Source of the DNA: Ruminococcus sp. Phil11
Lineage (GTDB): Bacteria > Bacillota > Clostridia > Oscillospirales > Ruminococcaceae
DNA length: 64,000 nucleotides
NCBI GenBank assembly: GCA_001940925.1
Contig: MSGZ01000024.1
Coordinates: forward strand, 115,264-179,263
Direction of reading: 5' to 3'
The translations under genes and the position numbers were made by a program. The notes under the pieces were generated by a model. That model saw nothing but the letters and a program-made list of their open reading frames with translations, did no database searches and was not told where the DNA came from. Below are positions 28,359-38,274 of the stretch, piece by piece. Each line of letters begins with the position of its first letter. Within the stretch, counting starts at the first letter, position 1.

Positions 28359-29600
28359 ATGAAAAAGCGGTTGAAGATACTCAAATGGATCGGAATGATT
28401 CTCCTTGTCCTGATCATCATTCTTTTGGTCGTACGTTTGATCGGCAGGCTGTATTACAGCCGGACACCTGACGGAGGTATCAATGAATCTATGTATATAG
28501 ATGTCAACGGACAGGAGCAATGGATCAGCATTTACGGCGAGGATAAGGATAACCCTGTTCTGATGAATGTGCACGGCGGTCCCGGCAATTCCGCCAGTTA
28601 TATTGACTGGATTGCGTTTCGGAAGCTCACGAAGGATTATACCATTGTCAACTGGGATCAGCGCAACAGCGGATTAACACGGATGCACGATCCGCAGGAT
28701 ACTGAGATCACGCCTGAGCTGATGCGAAAAGACATAGATACGGTTGCCGACTATGTTCTTGAATATATGAACAAGGAAAAACTCACGATCATGGGAATGT
28801 CATGGGGCTCGAAGTATGCAGGAGACTATGCTGCAAGGCATCCCGAAAAGGTCGATACCCTGATACTTCTTTCGGCTGCGTTAGACGAGTTTTCCGATGA
28901 CTATATCAATCAGGCGATACTGGATTATACAGAAGGAGAAATTGACTTCGGCACGGCAGTTGATACTTACGGTTACGAATTGTTTTTCTATTTTGGTCCT
29001 TATGATGCGACACAGGATATTGCGCTGCAAAAGAAATACTATGAAGGCACAAAGCAGGCTTTGCTGGAATTGACAGAGCATGATGAGAAATACCGTGCAC
29101 TGCTGAATGACTATGAACCGACCGCCTATGTTGACTGGTATCACGACCAGAGCAATCAGGCGCTTGAAAAGAAAGCGGTCGAAACGGAGAAAAATGAACG
29201 AAAGGTGTTAAAGCGGTATGGCTATGATATCTTCGGAGGCCTGTTTGACATTGCAAAAGATGCTGATTTCAGTCTTGCTGCGGCAGCAGTTTTCAATCCA
29301 TATTATTCTCTCAGCGACTGGCTTCGGTTCCGTTTCGAGGACTATCATCATGAAACGGTGGAGAGACTTTCTGTAGGGTTCTCTTTGTGCGGAATCACTG
29401 ATTTTGAAATGCCTGTTTATGTCTTGCAGGGAGATAAAGACAGTCACTGCGGCGCAGATCAGAAATTTGTTGAACAGCTGAATGCACCGGATAAAGAAAT
29501 CCGCATCATCAAGGGCGGTCATGCTTCAACAATGCTGCACTCCGAAGAACTGGCGGCCTTCATACATGAGATCGCAGAAAAGCAGCTGAAATCTGATTGA
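28359..29600 (+). CDS. Alpha/beta hydrolase, proline-iminopeptidase-like, with N-terminal TM
   Basis: NVHGGPGNSASYIDW, MGMSWGSKYAGDYAARHPEKV, YVLQGDKDSHCG, IKGGHAS. Confidence 0.92.
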   Translation: MKKRLKILKWIGMILLVLIIILLVVRLIGRLYYSRTPDGGINESMYIDVNGQEQWISIYGEDKDNPVLMNVHGGPGNSASYIDWIAFRKLTKDYTIVNWDQRNSGLTRMHDPQDTEITPELMRKDIDTVADYVLEYMNKEKLTIMGMSWGSKYAGDYAARHPEKVDTLILLSAALDEFSDDYINQAILDYTEGEIDFGTAVDTYGYELFFYFGPYDATQDIALQKKYYEGTKQALLELTEHDEKYRALLNDYEPTAYVDWYHDQSNQALEKKAVETEKNERKVLKRYGYDIFGGLFDIAKDADFSLAAAAVFNPYYSLSDWLRFRFEDYHHETVERLSVGFSLCGITDFEMPVYVLQGDKDSHCGADQKFVEQLNAPDKEIRIIKGGHASTMLHSEELAAFIHEIAEKQLKSD

Positions 29601-29664
29601 ACTTAGCAGTTGTAATCATACGATGCCATGAAGCACTTTGAAACGCTTCGGGGCAAAGCTTTTT

Positions 29665-29708
29665 TACCCGCTGACATATTTGCATTCAAAATTCAATGGG
29701 AGAGATGG
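29665..29708 (+). repeat. Short dispersed repeat, copy 2, overlapping the 3' end of the flippase gene
   Basis: tacccgctgacatatttgcattcaaaattcaatgggagaga. Confidence 0.6.
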
Positions 29709-31312
29709 AAAAAGGCTTTTTTGCCGCGGACCGCCAGATACCCTGCAAAATAAACCGCCGCGCCCGCAGCCGCAGCAGCAAGCGGCGCGATCCGCTGCGG
29801 CAGCCGGCAACGAAGCACGGGACAGAGCAGATACGCTGTTCCCGCGCAGAGCACCCCTGCAAACAGACTGCGCCCGCAGAGCCGGAGCAGTCTGAGCCGG
29901 ATGCCGGTGCGCAGCCGGAACCGTCTGACCGCCAGCAGCAAAATCACCGCGTAGCAGAGCAAAGTGGAGGCCGCGATCCCGCGCAGGCCGAGGCAGGGGA
30001 TCAGCAGCAGATTGCCCGCGAGCTTTACCGCCGCGCCCGCCAGCATGATCCGGACGGTGTCGTCCGCGTGGCCGGATGCCTGCAGCATACAGAACAGCGG
30101 GTAACAGAGCGCGGAGAAGATGACCGCGATCCCGAGCACCGCGAGTGCGGGTGCTGCCGCGGCGGTCTCAGCCGGACGGGCGGGGAACAGAACGGTCAGC
30201 AGCGGCGCGGCGAGTGCCGTCATGCCGAGCCCTGCGGGTACCGCGAAAAACGCAGTCCGCCGGATGACCGTTTCGGCAAGCTGACCTGTCTCCGCGGTGC
30301 AGCTCCGCGCATAGCTTTCCGCGAACGCCGGGAATACGCCCTTGCCGAACATATTGGTCACGGACGGCACGAGGTTGAACACCGTGACCGCCATGCCGGT
30401 ATAGGCACCGTAGAGGAAATTGGCGGCATCTGCTTTCTGCGGGAGCAGCCGCAGGGCCGATGCCAGATCAATCAGCGTGGTGAGGTTCGTCACGAGGGAT
30501 GCCGCCGCGACCGGCAGCAGCGTCCGGAGCAGCGCCTGCCGGAGCATACGGTCATTCTTCCGGCGGTGCGCGGGCGGGAGTTTCGGCGCAGACCGCCGCG
30601 GCGGGGGAAACAGCAGCAGCGTCAGCGTTCCGATCGCCGTCGAGAGCGTCACGCCGAGGATCGCGGCGGCAGCGGCAGCCTCCGGGAGCAGCATCCCCTG
30701 CGGGAGCATTGCCGGATGCCGGCAGACGAATCCGCAGAGCCCCAGCCCGCAGACCGCGCGGCCGATGCCTTCCGCGACCTGTGAAACAGCCGTCGGCTGC
30801 ATGGTGCTGTGCCCCTCGCAGATGCCGCGCAGCACTGCGTTCACGCAGCAGAACCAGACCGCAGGCGCAAAGCATCGGACAGAAAGTGCCGCCCTCGGGT
30901 TATGCAGCAGCAGCGTGCAGAACGGCTCCGCGGTCAGGAACAGCAGCAGGCTGAACAGGATCCCGCCGAGCCCGAACATCCGCATGGCCAGCGATGCGGT
31001 GCGGTCCGCAGTCTGCGGGTCGTTTTTTGCGAGTGCCTGTGCCGTCAGCGCGGAGACCGCCGTATTGATGCCCGTCACCGACAGCGCGAATACCGGCAGG
31101 AACAGGCCGTAGGCACAGGAATAATAGCCCATGCCGGTCCCGCCGAGCATCGCGGTCAGCGGGAGCCGGAACACCGCACCGAGTATCTTTGCGAGCAGCG
31201 CGGAGCCGATCAGCCAGACCGACCCGCGCAGAACAGACTGCCGTTTCATCCGGGTTTTGCCCTCCGTTTCCTGCGAAAGCGGCGTATCTGTGCGGAAACG
31301 CCGTGTATCCAT
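29693..31312 (-). CDS. SpoVB/MurJ-like MOP-superfamily flippase
   Basis: MKRQSVLRGSVWLIGSALLAKILGAVFRLPLTAMLGGTGMGYYSCAYGLFLPVFALSVTGINTAVSAL; many TM segments; true start may be 31249. Confidence 0.88.
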   Translation of the reverse strand: MDTRRFRTDTPLSQETEGKTRMKRQSVLRGSVWLIGSALLAKILGAVFRLPLTAMLGGTGMGYYSCAYGLFLPVFALSVTGINTAVSALTAQALAKNDPQTADRTASLAMRMFGLGGILFSLLLFLTAEPFCTLLLHNPRAALSVRCFAPAVWFCCVNAVLRGICEGHSTMQPTAVSQVAEGIGRAVCGLGLCGFVCRHPAMLPQGMLLPEAAAAAAILGVTLSTAIGTLTLLLFPPPRRSAPKLPPAHRRKNDRMLRQALLRTLLPVAAASLVTNLTTLIDLASALRLLPQKADAANFLYGAYTGMAVTVFNLVPSVTNMFGKGVFPAFAESYARSCTAETGQLAETVIRRTAFFAVPAGLGMTALAAPLLTVLFPARPAETAAAAPALAVLGIAVIFSALCYPLFCMLQASGHADDTVRIMLAGAAVKLAGNLLLIPCLGLRGIAASTLLCYAVILLLAVRRFRLRTGIRLRLLRLCGRSLFAGVLCAGTAYLLCPVLRCRLPQRIAPLAAAAAGAAVYFAGYLAVRGKKAFFHLSH

Positions 31313-31554
31313 AAATATGCATCATGCGCCTGCGGGTAGAACCCCGCGGGCATTTCCGAAAGATCGCCGACAGTCCGTGTGGATCGGATGCGCCTCCGTT
31401 TTGCGCCCATACAGCGTAAAATCTAAAATTTTCACGCATTCCCCATTGAAATTTACCGAATTATATGCTATAATAAATTGGTACGGCCTGTCCGTACCAA
31501 ACCGTTTGATTCGGTCATTATCCCGCAAGGGTCACAGGAAAGGATTTTTTCATC

Positions 31555-32103
31555 ATGGCAAACGCAAACCAGAGCTTTTACCGGAGAGTCCCGGTCAGCA
31601 AGCCGTATCTCGTCACGAGAAATCAGGCACTGCGCCTCTCTCCCTCCAATTTCACCCAGTTTATGACAGAGAGCACCATTTACGGCGTCGTCGTGGACAT
31701 GCCGATGGCTCCGACCGTCATCACGACGCTGGCCTGCTATATCAACGGTGCTGCAAATCTGTATTTCAGCAATGGCGAGGATTATTCCGGTGCTGCACAG
31801 CGGTATCCGGGGGTTGTGCAGGCTGCAAGAATGTTTGTTTCCAATGCAGCGCGCTTTATCAGCGATGACAACAAGGTCAGCACGCTCGAGCTGCCGAACA
31901 GCAGATCGCATTTCGTGTACCTGCTGACGACCAAGGGCATTCACCGCGTAACGGTCAATCCGATCCCCGGCCAGCAGACCCCCGAGGAGCGCGTACTGCT
32001 TTCGATGTATCAGCGCGTGATGTCGGAGCTCCGCACCGCACAGATGAAGGACAAGGCTGCGGGCAACGCACCGACAGCAATGCTTGTTCCGAACAAGCAG
32101 TGA
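31555..32103 (+). CDS. Conserved hypothetical protein, 182 aa
   Basis: RBS aggaaagg upstream; no hallmark motif; directly upstream of trpS. Confidence 0.7.
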   Translation: MANANQSFYRRVPVSKPYLVTRNQALRLSPSNFTQFMTESTIYGVVVDMPMAPTVITTLACYINGAANLYFSNGEDYSGAAQRYPGVVQAARMFVSNAARFISDDNKVSTLELPNSRSHFVYLLTTKGIHRVTVNPIPGQQTPEERVLLSMYQRVMSELRTAQMKDKAAGNAPTAMLVPNKQ

Positions 32104-32118
32104 TAAAGGAGCGGAAAC

Positions 32119-33135
32119 ATGGCAGAACAGACCACTGAGCAGAAGAAGCAGCGCATTTTCAGTGCGATCCAGCCGACCGGCGTTTTCACGCTCGGCAACT
32201 ATATCGGCGCGGTGCGGAACTGGGATAAGCTGCAGGAGCAGTATGAATGTATCTACGCGATCGCCGATCTTCATGCGATCACCGTGATGCAGGAGCCGGC
32301 CAAGCTGCGGCAGAATACGATGCGCGCCTTTGCGCTGATGCTTGCCTGCGGTATGGACCCGCAGCGCAGCATCACCTTTGTCCAGAGCCTGAATCCGCAT
32401 CATGCGGAACTGAGCTGGGTGCTCTCCTGCTCGACCATGTTCGGCGAGCTGAGCAGAATGACCCAGTTCAAGGACAAGAGCCGCCGGCATTCGGACAACA
32501 TCAACGCGGGCCTGTTTACCTATCCGGTGCTCATGGCCGCTGATATCCTTGCATACAATGCGGACCTTGTGCCGATCGGCGCAGACCAGAAGCAGCATCT
32601 GGAGCTTGCAAGAAATATCGCGCAGCGGTTCAACCAGCGTTACGGCGACACCTTTACCGTGCCGGACTGCTACATCGCGCCGCAGGGCGCAAGGCTGATG
32701 TCGCTGCAGGATCCGACGAAGAAGATGTCCAAGTCTGACGAGAACGTGAACGGCTGCGTCTTTATCCTTGACGATAAGGACACGATCCTGCGCAAGTTCA
32801 AGCGCGCCGTCACGGATTCCGAGACCGAGGTCTGCTTCCGCGAGGGCAAGGACGGCATCAACAATCTGATGACGATCTACAGCGCTGTGACCGGCAAGAC
32901 CTTTGCGGAGATCGAGGCCGAGTTTGCAGGCAAGGGCTACGGCGATTTCAAGACCGCAGTCGGTGAGGCGGTTGCAGATCACCTCGCGCCGCTGCAAGCG
33001 GAATATAACCGTCTGATCGCAGATAAGGCGTATCTGACAGCCTGTATGAATAACGGTGCAGAGCAGGCATTCCGGCTCACCAGACGCACGCTGCAGAAGG
33101 TTTACCGCAAGGTCGGCTTTGTTGACCGGAAGTAA
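32119..33135 (+). CDS. trpS: Tryptophanyl-tRNA synthetase
   Basis: FSAIQPTGVFTLGNYIGAVRNW (HIGH-like), KKMSKSDEN (KMSKS). Confidence 0.97.
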   Translation: MAEQTTEQKKQRIFSAIQPTGVFTLGNYIGAVRNWDKLQEQYECIYAIADLHAITVMQEPAKLRQNTMRAFALMLACGMDPQRSITFVQSLNPHHAELSWVLSCSTMFGELSRMTQFKDKSRRHSDNINAGLFTYPVLMAADILAYNADLVPIGADQKQHLELARNIAQRFNQRYGDTFTVPDCYIAPQGARLMSLQDPTKKMSKSDENVNGCVFILDDKDTILRKFKRAVTDSETEVCFREGKDGINNLMTIYSAVTGKTFAEIEAEFAGKGYGDFKTAVGEAVADHLAPLQAEYNRLIADKAYLTACMNNGAEQAFRLTRRTLQKVYRKVGFVDRK

Positions 33136-33293
33136 AATCCATAAAAAACAATGACCGATTCTATAAAGTTTCGGGTATAAATTACCAGTTTGGAAAACCG
33201 AATCGGTGCGGATTTTGGATGAATGCCGAAAGTTTTGGAAAAATACCAAAAACACTTGCATTTTGCGTGAAAAAGAGGTAAAATAAACAATAT

Positions 33294-34109
33294 ATGAGAA
33301 CGAGTGAAGAAACGCTTGCCGCCCTGCGCAGCCGTCCGCATTATTCTATGGACGATCTGCTGCTCATCATGCAGGTGCTGCGGAGCGAAAACGGCTGTCC
33401 GTGGGATAAGGAGCAGACGCATCAGAGCATCCGGCAGGATTTCCTTGAGGAATGCTATGAAGCGGTCGAGGCGATCGAGGCGGACAGTGTTCCCATGATG
33501 CGCGAGGAGCTCGGCGATGTGCTGCTTCAGGTGGTGTTCCACTGCCAGATCGAAGCGGAGCAGTCGCATTTCACGTTTGACGATATCTGCGACGAGGTCT
33601 GCAGAAAGCTCGTGGTCCGGCATCCGCATGTCTTCGGAGATGTGAACGCCGATACCAGCGAGGAGGTACTGAAGAACTGGGACAGCATCAAGCAGGAGAC
33701 CAAGCAGCAGAAAACCGCGGCGGAAACGCTCGACGGCGTCTGTAAGGCACTGCCTGCACTGATGTATGCGCAGAAGCTCGGAAAGCGCGCGGGCAGAGCC
33801 GGCATGGACTGGCGTTCCGCGGAGGACGCTTTTCAGTATATCCGCAAGGAGACTGACGAGCTTGCCGAGGCGATGCAGTCCGGGCAGCAGGAACAGATCG
33901 AAGAAGAACTCGGCGATCTGCTGTTTTCCTGCGTGAATACGGCAAGGCATCTGCACATCGACGCGGAAACGGCGCTGCGGGCTGCAGCGGAAAAATTTCG
34001 CAGACGCTTCGCACAGACGGAGCAGCTTGTGACAGCGGACGGCAAGGAAATGTCCGCCCTGCCGATCGAGGAGCTCGACCGGTACTGGGATATTGCAAAA
34101 CAGAAATAA
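33294..34109 (+). CDS. mazG: Nucleoside triphosphate pyrophosphohydrolase MazG
   Basis: LRSENGCPWDKEQTHQSIRQDFLEECYEAVEAIEADSVPMMREELGDVLLQVVFHCQIAE-type motif; duplicated MazG domain. Confidence 0.96.
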   Translation: MRTSEETLAALRSRPHYSMDDLLLIMQVLRSENGCPWDKEQTHQSIRQDFLEECYEAVEAIEADSVPMMREELGDVLLQVVFHCQIEAEQSHFTFDDICDEVCRKLVVRHPHVFGDVNADTSEEVLKNWDSIKQETKQQKTAAETLDGVCKALPALMYAQKLGKRAGRAGMDWRSAEDAFQYIRKETDELAEAMQSGQQEQIEEELGDLLFSCVNTARHLHIDAETALRAAAEKFRRRFAQTEQLVTADGKEMSALPIEELDRYWDIAKQK

Positions 34110-34238
34110 AGACTGCAGAGAAAACACAAACAGGAAGTATTACGGCGCAACCCCGGATCTCAAATGGATGCAATCCGCGCATCAAACCGGCGCGGTGCAT
34201 AATAAATGTTAAAGAGATGCAATGTGGAGGATCTAACA

Positions 34239-34517
34239 ATGACCAAGATTGAATTGATTACTGCACTGGCGCAGAAGGGTAACTGCACCAGAAAAGAGGC
34301 TGATGATGCACTGGAGCTCGTCACTTCTGTTATCGTGGAATCACTGATCGCGGGTGAAAAGGTACACCTGACCGGCCTCGGTACATTTGAAATCCACGAC
34401 CGGAAGGCGAAGGAAACCAAGAATCCGCGCACCGGAAAGCCCATGACGACCCCGGCAAAGAAGGCTCCGGCTTTCCGCGCATCGAAGGCTCTGAAGGAAG
34501 CTGTCAACAAGGAATGA
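34239..34517 (+). CDS. HU-family DNA-binding protein
   Basis: MTKIELITALAQKGNCTRKEADDALELVTSVI...VHLTGLGTFEIHDRKAKETKNPRTGKPM; RBS tggagg. Confidence 0.96.
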   Translation: MTKIELITALAQKGNCTRKEADDALELVTSVIVESLIAGEKVHLTGLGTFEIHDRKAKETKNPRTGKPMTTPAKKAPAFRASKALKEAVNKE

Positions 34518-34756
34518 GACTTGACAAATATCTCAAGGTATCCCGTCTGATGAAACGGCGCACGGTCGCGAATGAAGCCTGCGATGCAGGGCGTGTTTCG
34601 GTGAACGGGAAGCCTGCGCGCGCCTCTTATGATGTGAAGGTCGGGGATGTGATCGAGATCGCATTCGGTCAGCGCACCATGAAGGTGAAGGTCGCTGCCG
34701 TATCCGAGGTCGTGACCAAGGACAAGGCGGCGGAGCTTTATACCGTAGAAGCATAA
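34514..34756 (+). CDS. S4-domain RNA-binding protein (RqcP/Hsp15-like)
   Basis: MRLDKYLKVSRLMKRRTVANEACDAGRVSVNGKPARASYDVKVGDVIEI; 4-nt overlap with HU. Confidence 0.92.
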   Translation: MRLDKYLKVSRLMKRRTVANEACDAGRVSVNGKPARASYDVKVGDVIEIAFGQRTMKVKVAAVSEVVTKDKAAELYTVEA

Positions 34757-34883
34757 AAAAGACGGCAGGCACGGAGCGGACAGCTCTGCGCCTGTTGTTT
34801 GTTTATGATGTTAATTTGTGCGAAGGTACTGGTTTTTTCCGGCCGGTGCCTTTGTTTTTTGCTGTATGCTGCATATGCAGCTC

Positions 34884-35389
34884 CAAAGGGCTCCCGCCCT
34901 TTGAAACCCTGCGCATTCAGCTCGCGCTGACTTGCGTCATCGCTATGCTTCATGCGCGCTGCGGATCGCCATGCACGCGTGCATGGCATGACTTAGGGCT
35001 TCCAGCCCTAAGAACCCGGAACACCCGCAGCACTCGTCGCGACTGGCGTCGCTCCTGTGTGCTGCGGGTGCTGCGAATCCCTCCGGGATTCGCTTGGGGG
35101 AGCCCTCTATCGCAGGGCTCCCCCCCTCGGCAAAACGCTCCCCCGGAGCGTTTTGCTCGATTCCCCCTTTCGGAGCTCCTCCGTATGCAGGGGATTTCGC
35201 GCTCTGCGGAGCGCGACGAGGGCTCCGCCCCTCGACCCTGCAAACTTTTGTGAGGCTGCAAATGGTTAGTCTACCGCTTGACCGGCAGCGAAATGTAAAA
35301 AGGGTGCCGACTTGTTTGTCAGCACCCTCTTACTATTCATAACGGGGTCTGGGGACTAGTCCCCAGCAGGGGCTTGGGGGCGGAGCCCC
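34884..35389. repeat. Array of at least 10 consecutive GC-rich inverted repeats
   Basis: caaagggctcccgccctttg 34884; gccatgcacgcgtgcatggc 34968; cttagggcttccagccctaag 34992; cacccgcagca...tgctgcgggtg 35022-35070; gcgaatccctccgggattcgc 35073; gggggagccct...agggctccccc 35096; gcaaaacgctcccccggagcgttttgc 35130; tcgcgctctgcggagcgcga 35197; cgagggctccgcccctcg 35217; ctggggactagtccccag 35349; ggggcttgggggcggagcccc 35369. Confidence 0.85.
35299..35331. terminator. Intrinsic terminator
   Basis: aagggtgccgacttgtttgtcagcaccctctt. Confidence 0.75.
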
Positions 35390-35412
35390 CATTTTGAATG
35401 CATCGCAGATAC

Positions 35413-37314
35413 CTATATTTTCTCCGACTTGCGGGCGCGCTTTTTCTGGCGTTTGATCTCGTACATTTTTTCGTCCGCCTGCTTGATGATGCTGTACAGC
35501 GAATCGTCCTCCTCTGCGGCGATCACCACGCTGCCGAGGCTCGCCGAGATCGCATACGGCTTGCGGATCAGGTCATTGATCGCCTGCAGCTCTGCCGCAA
35601 ATTTCCGCGCCAGCACGATGTCGTCATTGCGCTCCACATTCACGCTGAGGATCAGGAACTCGTCGCCGCCGAAACGCGCACAGATGCTGTTTTTATCGCA
35701 GCAGTCCTGAATGACGCCTGCCAGCCGCTGGATCGCAAAGTCCCCCTCGTGGTGGCCGTAATTGTCATTGATGTATTTCAGCCCGTCCATGTCAATGAAG
35801 CTGAGCATGACGCGGCGGTGCTGCTCGATGCTGTCGCGGAACATGTCATCCGCAATGTTGAAAAAGCCGTTGCGGTTATAGATATTGCAGAGCGGGTCGA
35901 TGATATACAGCCGGTTCAGCTCGTCCATTGCCTTGTTGATGTGCAGCAGCTTGCGGATGTTTTCCAGCGAGTTGCTGAGGTTCATCGTCAGCGTATGGCA
36001 GAGCAGGCTTGTGATCGGGAAATCGCCGTTCGTGATGATGTAATAGCCGAGACAGCGTTCACCGAAATGCAGCGGCAGGAAATAGCTGATGTTGCCCCCG
36101 CCGGAGAGCGGCTCCGGATACATGCTGCTACTCGGGAACATCGCAACGCTGCGGCGTTCTCCCTTGTCCCAGATCAGCGGTGCGGTCATGCGCTCAGAAT
36201 ACGCGGAAGGGTCCGGCAGCGGCATACCCGCCTGGAACGCGTCCTCCCAGTCCTTCGTCAGGCAGAGGCTGAATTTCTCGCAGCCGAGATCGCGGATCAC
36301 ATGCGCAATGACATCGAAGCATTCGTCAGCAGTTTCCGCTTCGGCCAGTCCCGCGGTCAGACGGTTCAGCAAATGAATGTTTGTATTTGTGGTTTCCGTG
36401 CGGCGGTATGCGATCTTGGCGAAATCGTTGAGGTCATCCTGATGTCTGGCCTTGCAGCCGCAGCTTTGCGTAAAGACCGGTGTTGCCTCCAGCACAGTGC
36501 TGGTCGGCAGATCTTCGCCGCGCAGGATCCTGCACAGGATATCGGCGGCCTGATAGCCGGAATCAAAGAGCGGTCTGCTGACGGTCGTCAGCGCGGGGAA
36601 GGAATTGCGCGCGTTCAGCGTATTGTCAAAGCCGGTGACGATGATATCGTCCGGAACGCGGTAGCCGAGCTTTTCCAGCGAGGAGATCACGGTCAGAGCC
36701 ATGCTGTCATTCGAGCAGATGATCGCATCGGGCATCGGCAGGCCGGAAGCGACAAAGTCCTCGACTGCGCGGATGCCGTCATAGCTGCGGAATGTGCCCG
36801 GATAAATGCGCGCTTCCTCGATTTTGAGGTGATTGTCCCGCATTGCGCTGAGAAATGCGTTATAGCGGGCGCGCCCCTCCGGATTCGCAAGCGGGCCGGA
36901 TACGAAATTGAGCACTTTGGCCCCGTGCTCCTTGATGACATGATTGACCAGCGACTTCATGACGGAGAAATTGTCGATGCTGATGTCATGGAAATCGGGA
37001 TAGTCCTTCGTCTCAAAGACGACCGCGGGAATCTCCGCCTCCCGCACGCGCTCCATGATGCGGGTGCGGATCTTGGCGTCACCGAAGGTGTTGGTGATGA
37101 CCAGCGCGCCGTCGAACTTTGTGAAGTCGGTGAGGCTGTAAATGCTGTATTCACCGATATCGAAGCGTTTGCTGTCCACCATGCCGCCGAACGCTGCAAA
37201 ATAGGAAATATTGATCCGGTGTTCGCGGGCATACTGATTGATGCCGCTGATGATATGGAACTGATATTCTTCATCAAGGCCGGAAATAATGACCGCAAAA
37301 TTCTGAATGTCCAT
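35413..37314 (-). CDS. Diguanylate cyclase with N-terminal LacI/periplasmic-binding-like sensor domain
   Basis: N-terminal DIISGINQYAREHRINISYFAAFGG...PDAIICSNDSMALTVISSLEKLGYRVPDDIIVTGFDNT; C-terminal DPLCNIYNRNGF and ARFGGDEFLIL; no HTH or TM. Confidence 0.92.
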   Translation of the reverse strand: MDIQNFAVIISGLDEEYQFHIISGINQYAREHRINISYFAAFGGMVDSKRFDIGEYSIYSLTDFTKFDGALVITNTFGDAKIRTRIMERVREAEIPAVVFETKDYPDFHDISIDNFSVMKSLVNHVIKEHGAKVLNFVSGPLANPEGRARYNAFLSAMRDNHLKIEEARIYPGTFRSYDGIRAVEDFVASGLPMPDAIICSNDSMALTVISSLEKLGYRVPDDIIVTGFDNTLNARNSFPALTTVSRPLFDSGYQAADILCRILRGEDLPTSTVLEATPVFTQSCGCKARHQDDLNDFAKIAYRRTETTNTNIHLLNRLTAGLAEAETADECFDVIAHVIRDLGCEKFSLCLTKDWEDAFQAGMPLPDPSAYSERMTAPLIWDKGERRSVAMFPSSSMYPEPLSGGGNISYFLPLHFGERCLGYYIITNGDFPITSLLCHTLTMNLSNSLENIRKLLHINKAMDELNRLYIIDPLCNIYNRNGFFNIADDMFRDSIEQHRRVMLSFIDMDGLKYINDNYGHHEGDFAIQRLAGVIQDCCDKNSICARFGGDEFLILSVNVERNDDIVLARKFAAELQAINDLIRKPYAISASLGSVVIAAEEDDSLYSIIKQADEKMYEIKRQKKRARKSEKI

Positions 37315-37471
37315 AATATCCCCTTACCGTTCAGAAAATGATACAGTTATATATATTATAGCACATTTATATGAAAAATGGAACCCTGCCCGCGATTTTT
37401 GTCAAAATTCACATAGAACGTAAGGAGGGATTGTGCAGATATCTGAAAACGCACACAGGCTTCCGGAAGCT

Positions 37472-37987
37472 TTACAGGGTAATGCCGTAAATATCGGCGG
37501 GCTCACCGGAAAAGACGAAGCTGCGCAGATATTCACCGCCGTTTTTGAGGATTGTCCGTACAGAAGGCTCGTTTTTACGCATGACGGAAAGCTGCAGCGC
37601 ATTCATGCCGATGTGCCTTGCGTGTGTGCAGACCTGCCGGAGCATCTCACTTGCATAGCCGCGGCAGCGCATATCCGGCCGGACGCTGTAGCCGCAGTGG
37701 CCGAAGTCCAGCAGAAACCGGTTCAGCGTATGACGCAGGTCAATGATTCCGATGAGATTGTTGATTTCGTCAAATGCCAGAAATGTGTCGGTTACGACCC
37801 AGTCAGGGCTGACCGTTTCCGGTGCGGTGTTGGCCGTGACATTGAGCAGCCATGATTCAAAATTTTCTGCACGGTCAAGCAGCTCACTGCCGTGGATGAC
37901 GGTTTCACCGGCATCAAAAAAAGATTGCCGGAACGCGAGTGCCTGCTGTTTGTGCGCACCTTCCGGCCTGATCAGTCTGATCTGCAT
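37472..37987 (-). CDS. GNAT family N-acetyltransferase
   Basis: IGIIDLRHTLNRFLLDFGHCGYSVRPDMRCRGYASEMLRQV. Confidence 0.92.
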   Translation of the reverse strand: MQIRLIRPEGAHKQQALAFRQSFFDAGETVIHGSELLDRAENFESWLLNVTANTAPETVSPDWVVTDTFLAFDEINNLIGIIDLRHTLNRFLLDFGHCGYSVRPDMRCRGYASEMLRQVCTHARHIGMNALQLSVMRKNEPSVRTILKNGGEYLRSFVFSGEPADIYGITL

Positions 37988-38274
37988 GATGTTCCATCCT
38001 TTATCCTGCTTTCCTTACGGGGCAGCCGCAGGATGTTCCTTCGCATCCGCAGTGCGTCTGCCGATACGATTATTATACATCATTTGACTATTTTTGTCAA
38101 ATCCGGCGTGAAACTCCCGATCCGGATTTTTTTGCATTTGCTCTTGACAAATCCGCCTTTTTCTGCTAAAATAAATAGGTACGGTTTCCGTACCGGGTAT
38201 AACCATGCCCGCCGATTCCTTGTCCGCCCGAAATCTGAACGGACGGGCTTTATCCAGAAGGAGGTGTATCAAAC

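Noticed and set aside
28050-28362. Small ORFs of 80 and 61 aa before the hydrolase
   Set aside because: No RBS or conserved-looking sequence apart from the short dispersed repeat; probably intergenic.
29696-31339. Several overlapping plus-strand ORFs over the flippase gene
   Set aside because: Low-complexity Arg/Gln/Ala composition antisense to a clear multi-TM flippase.
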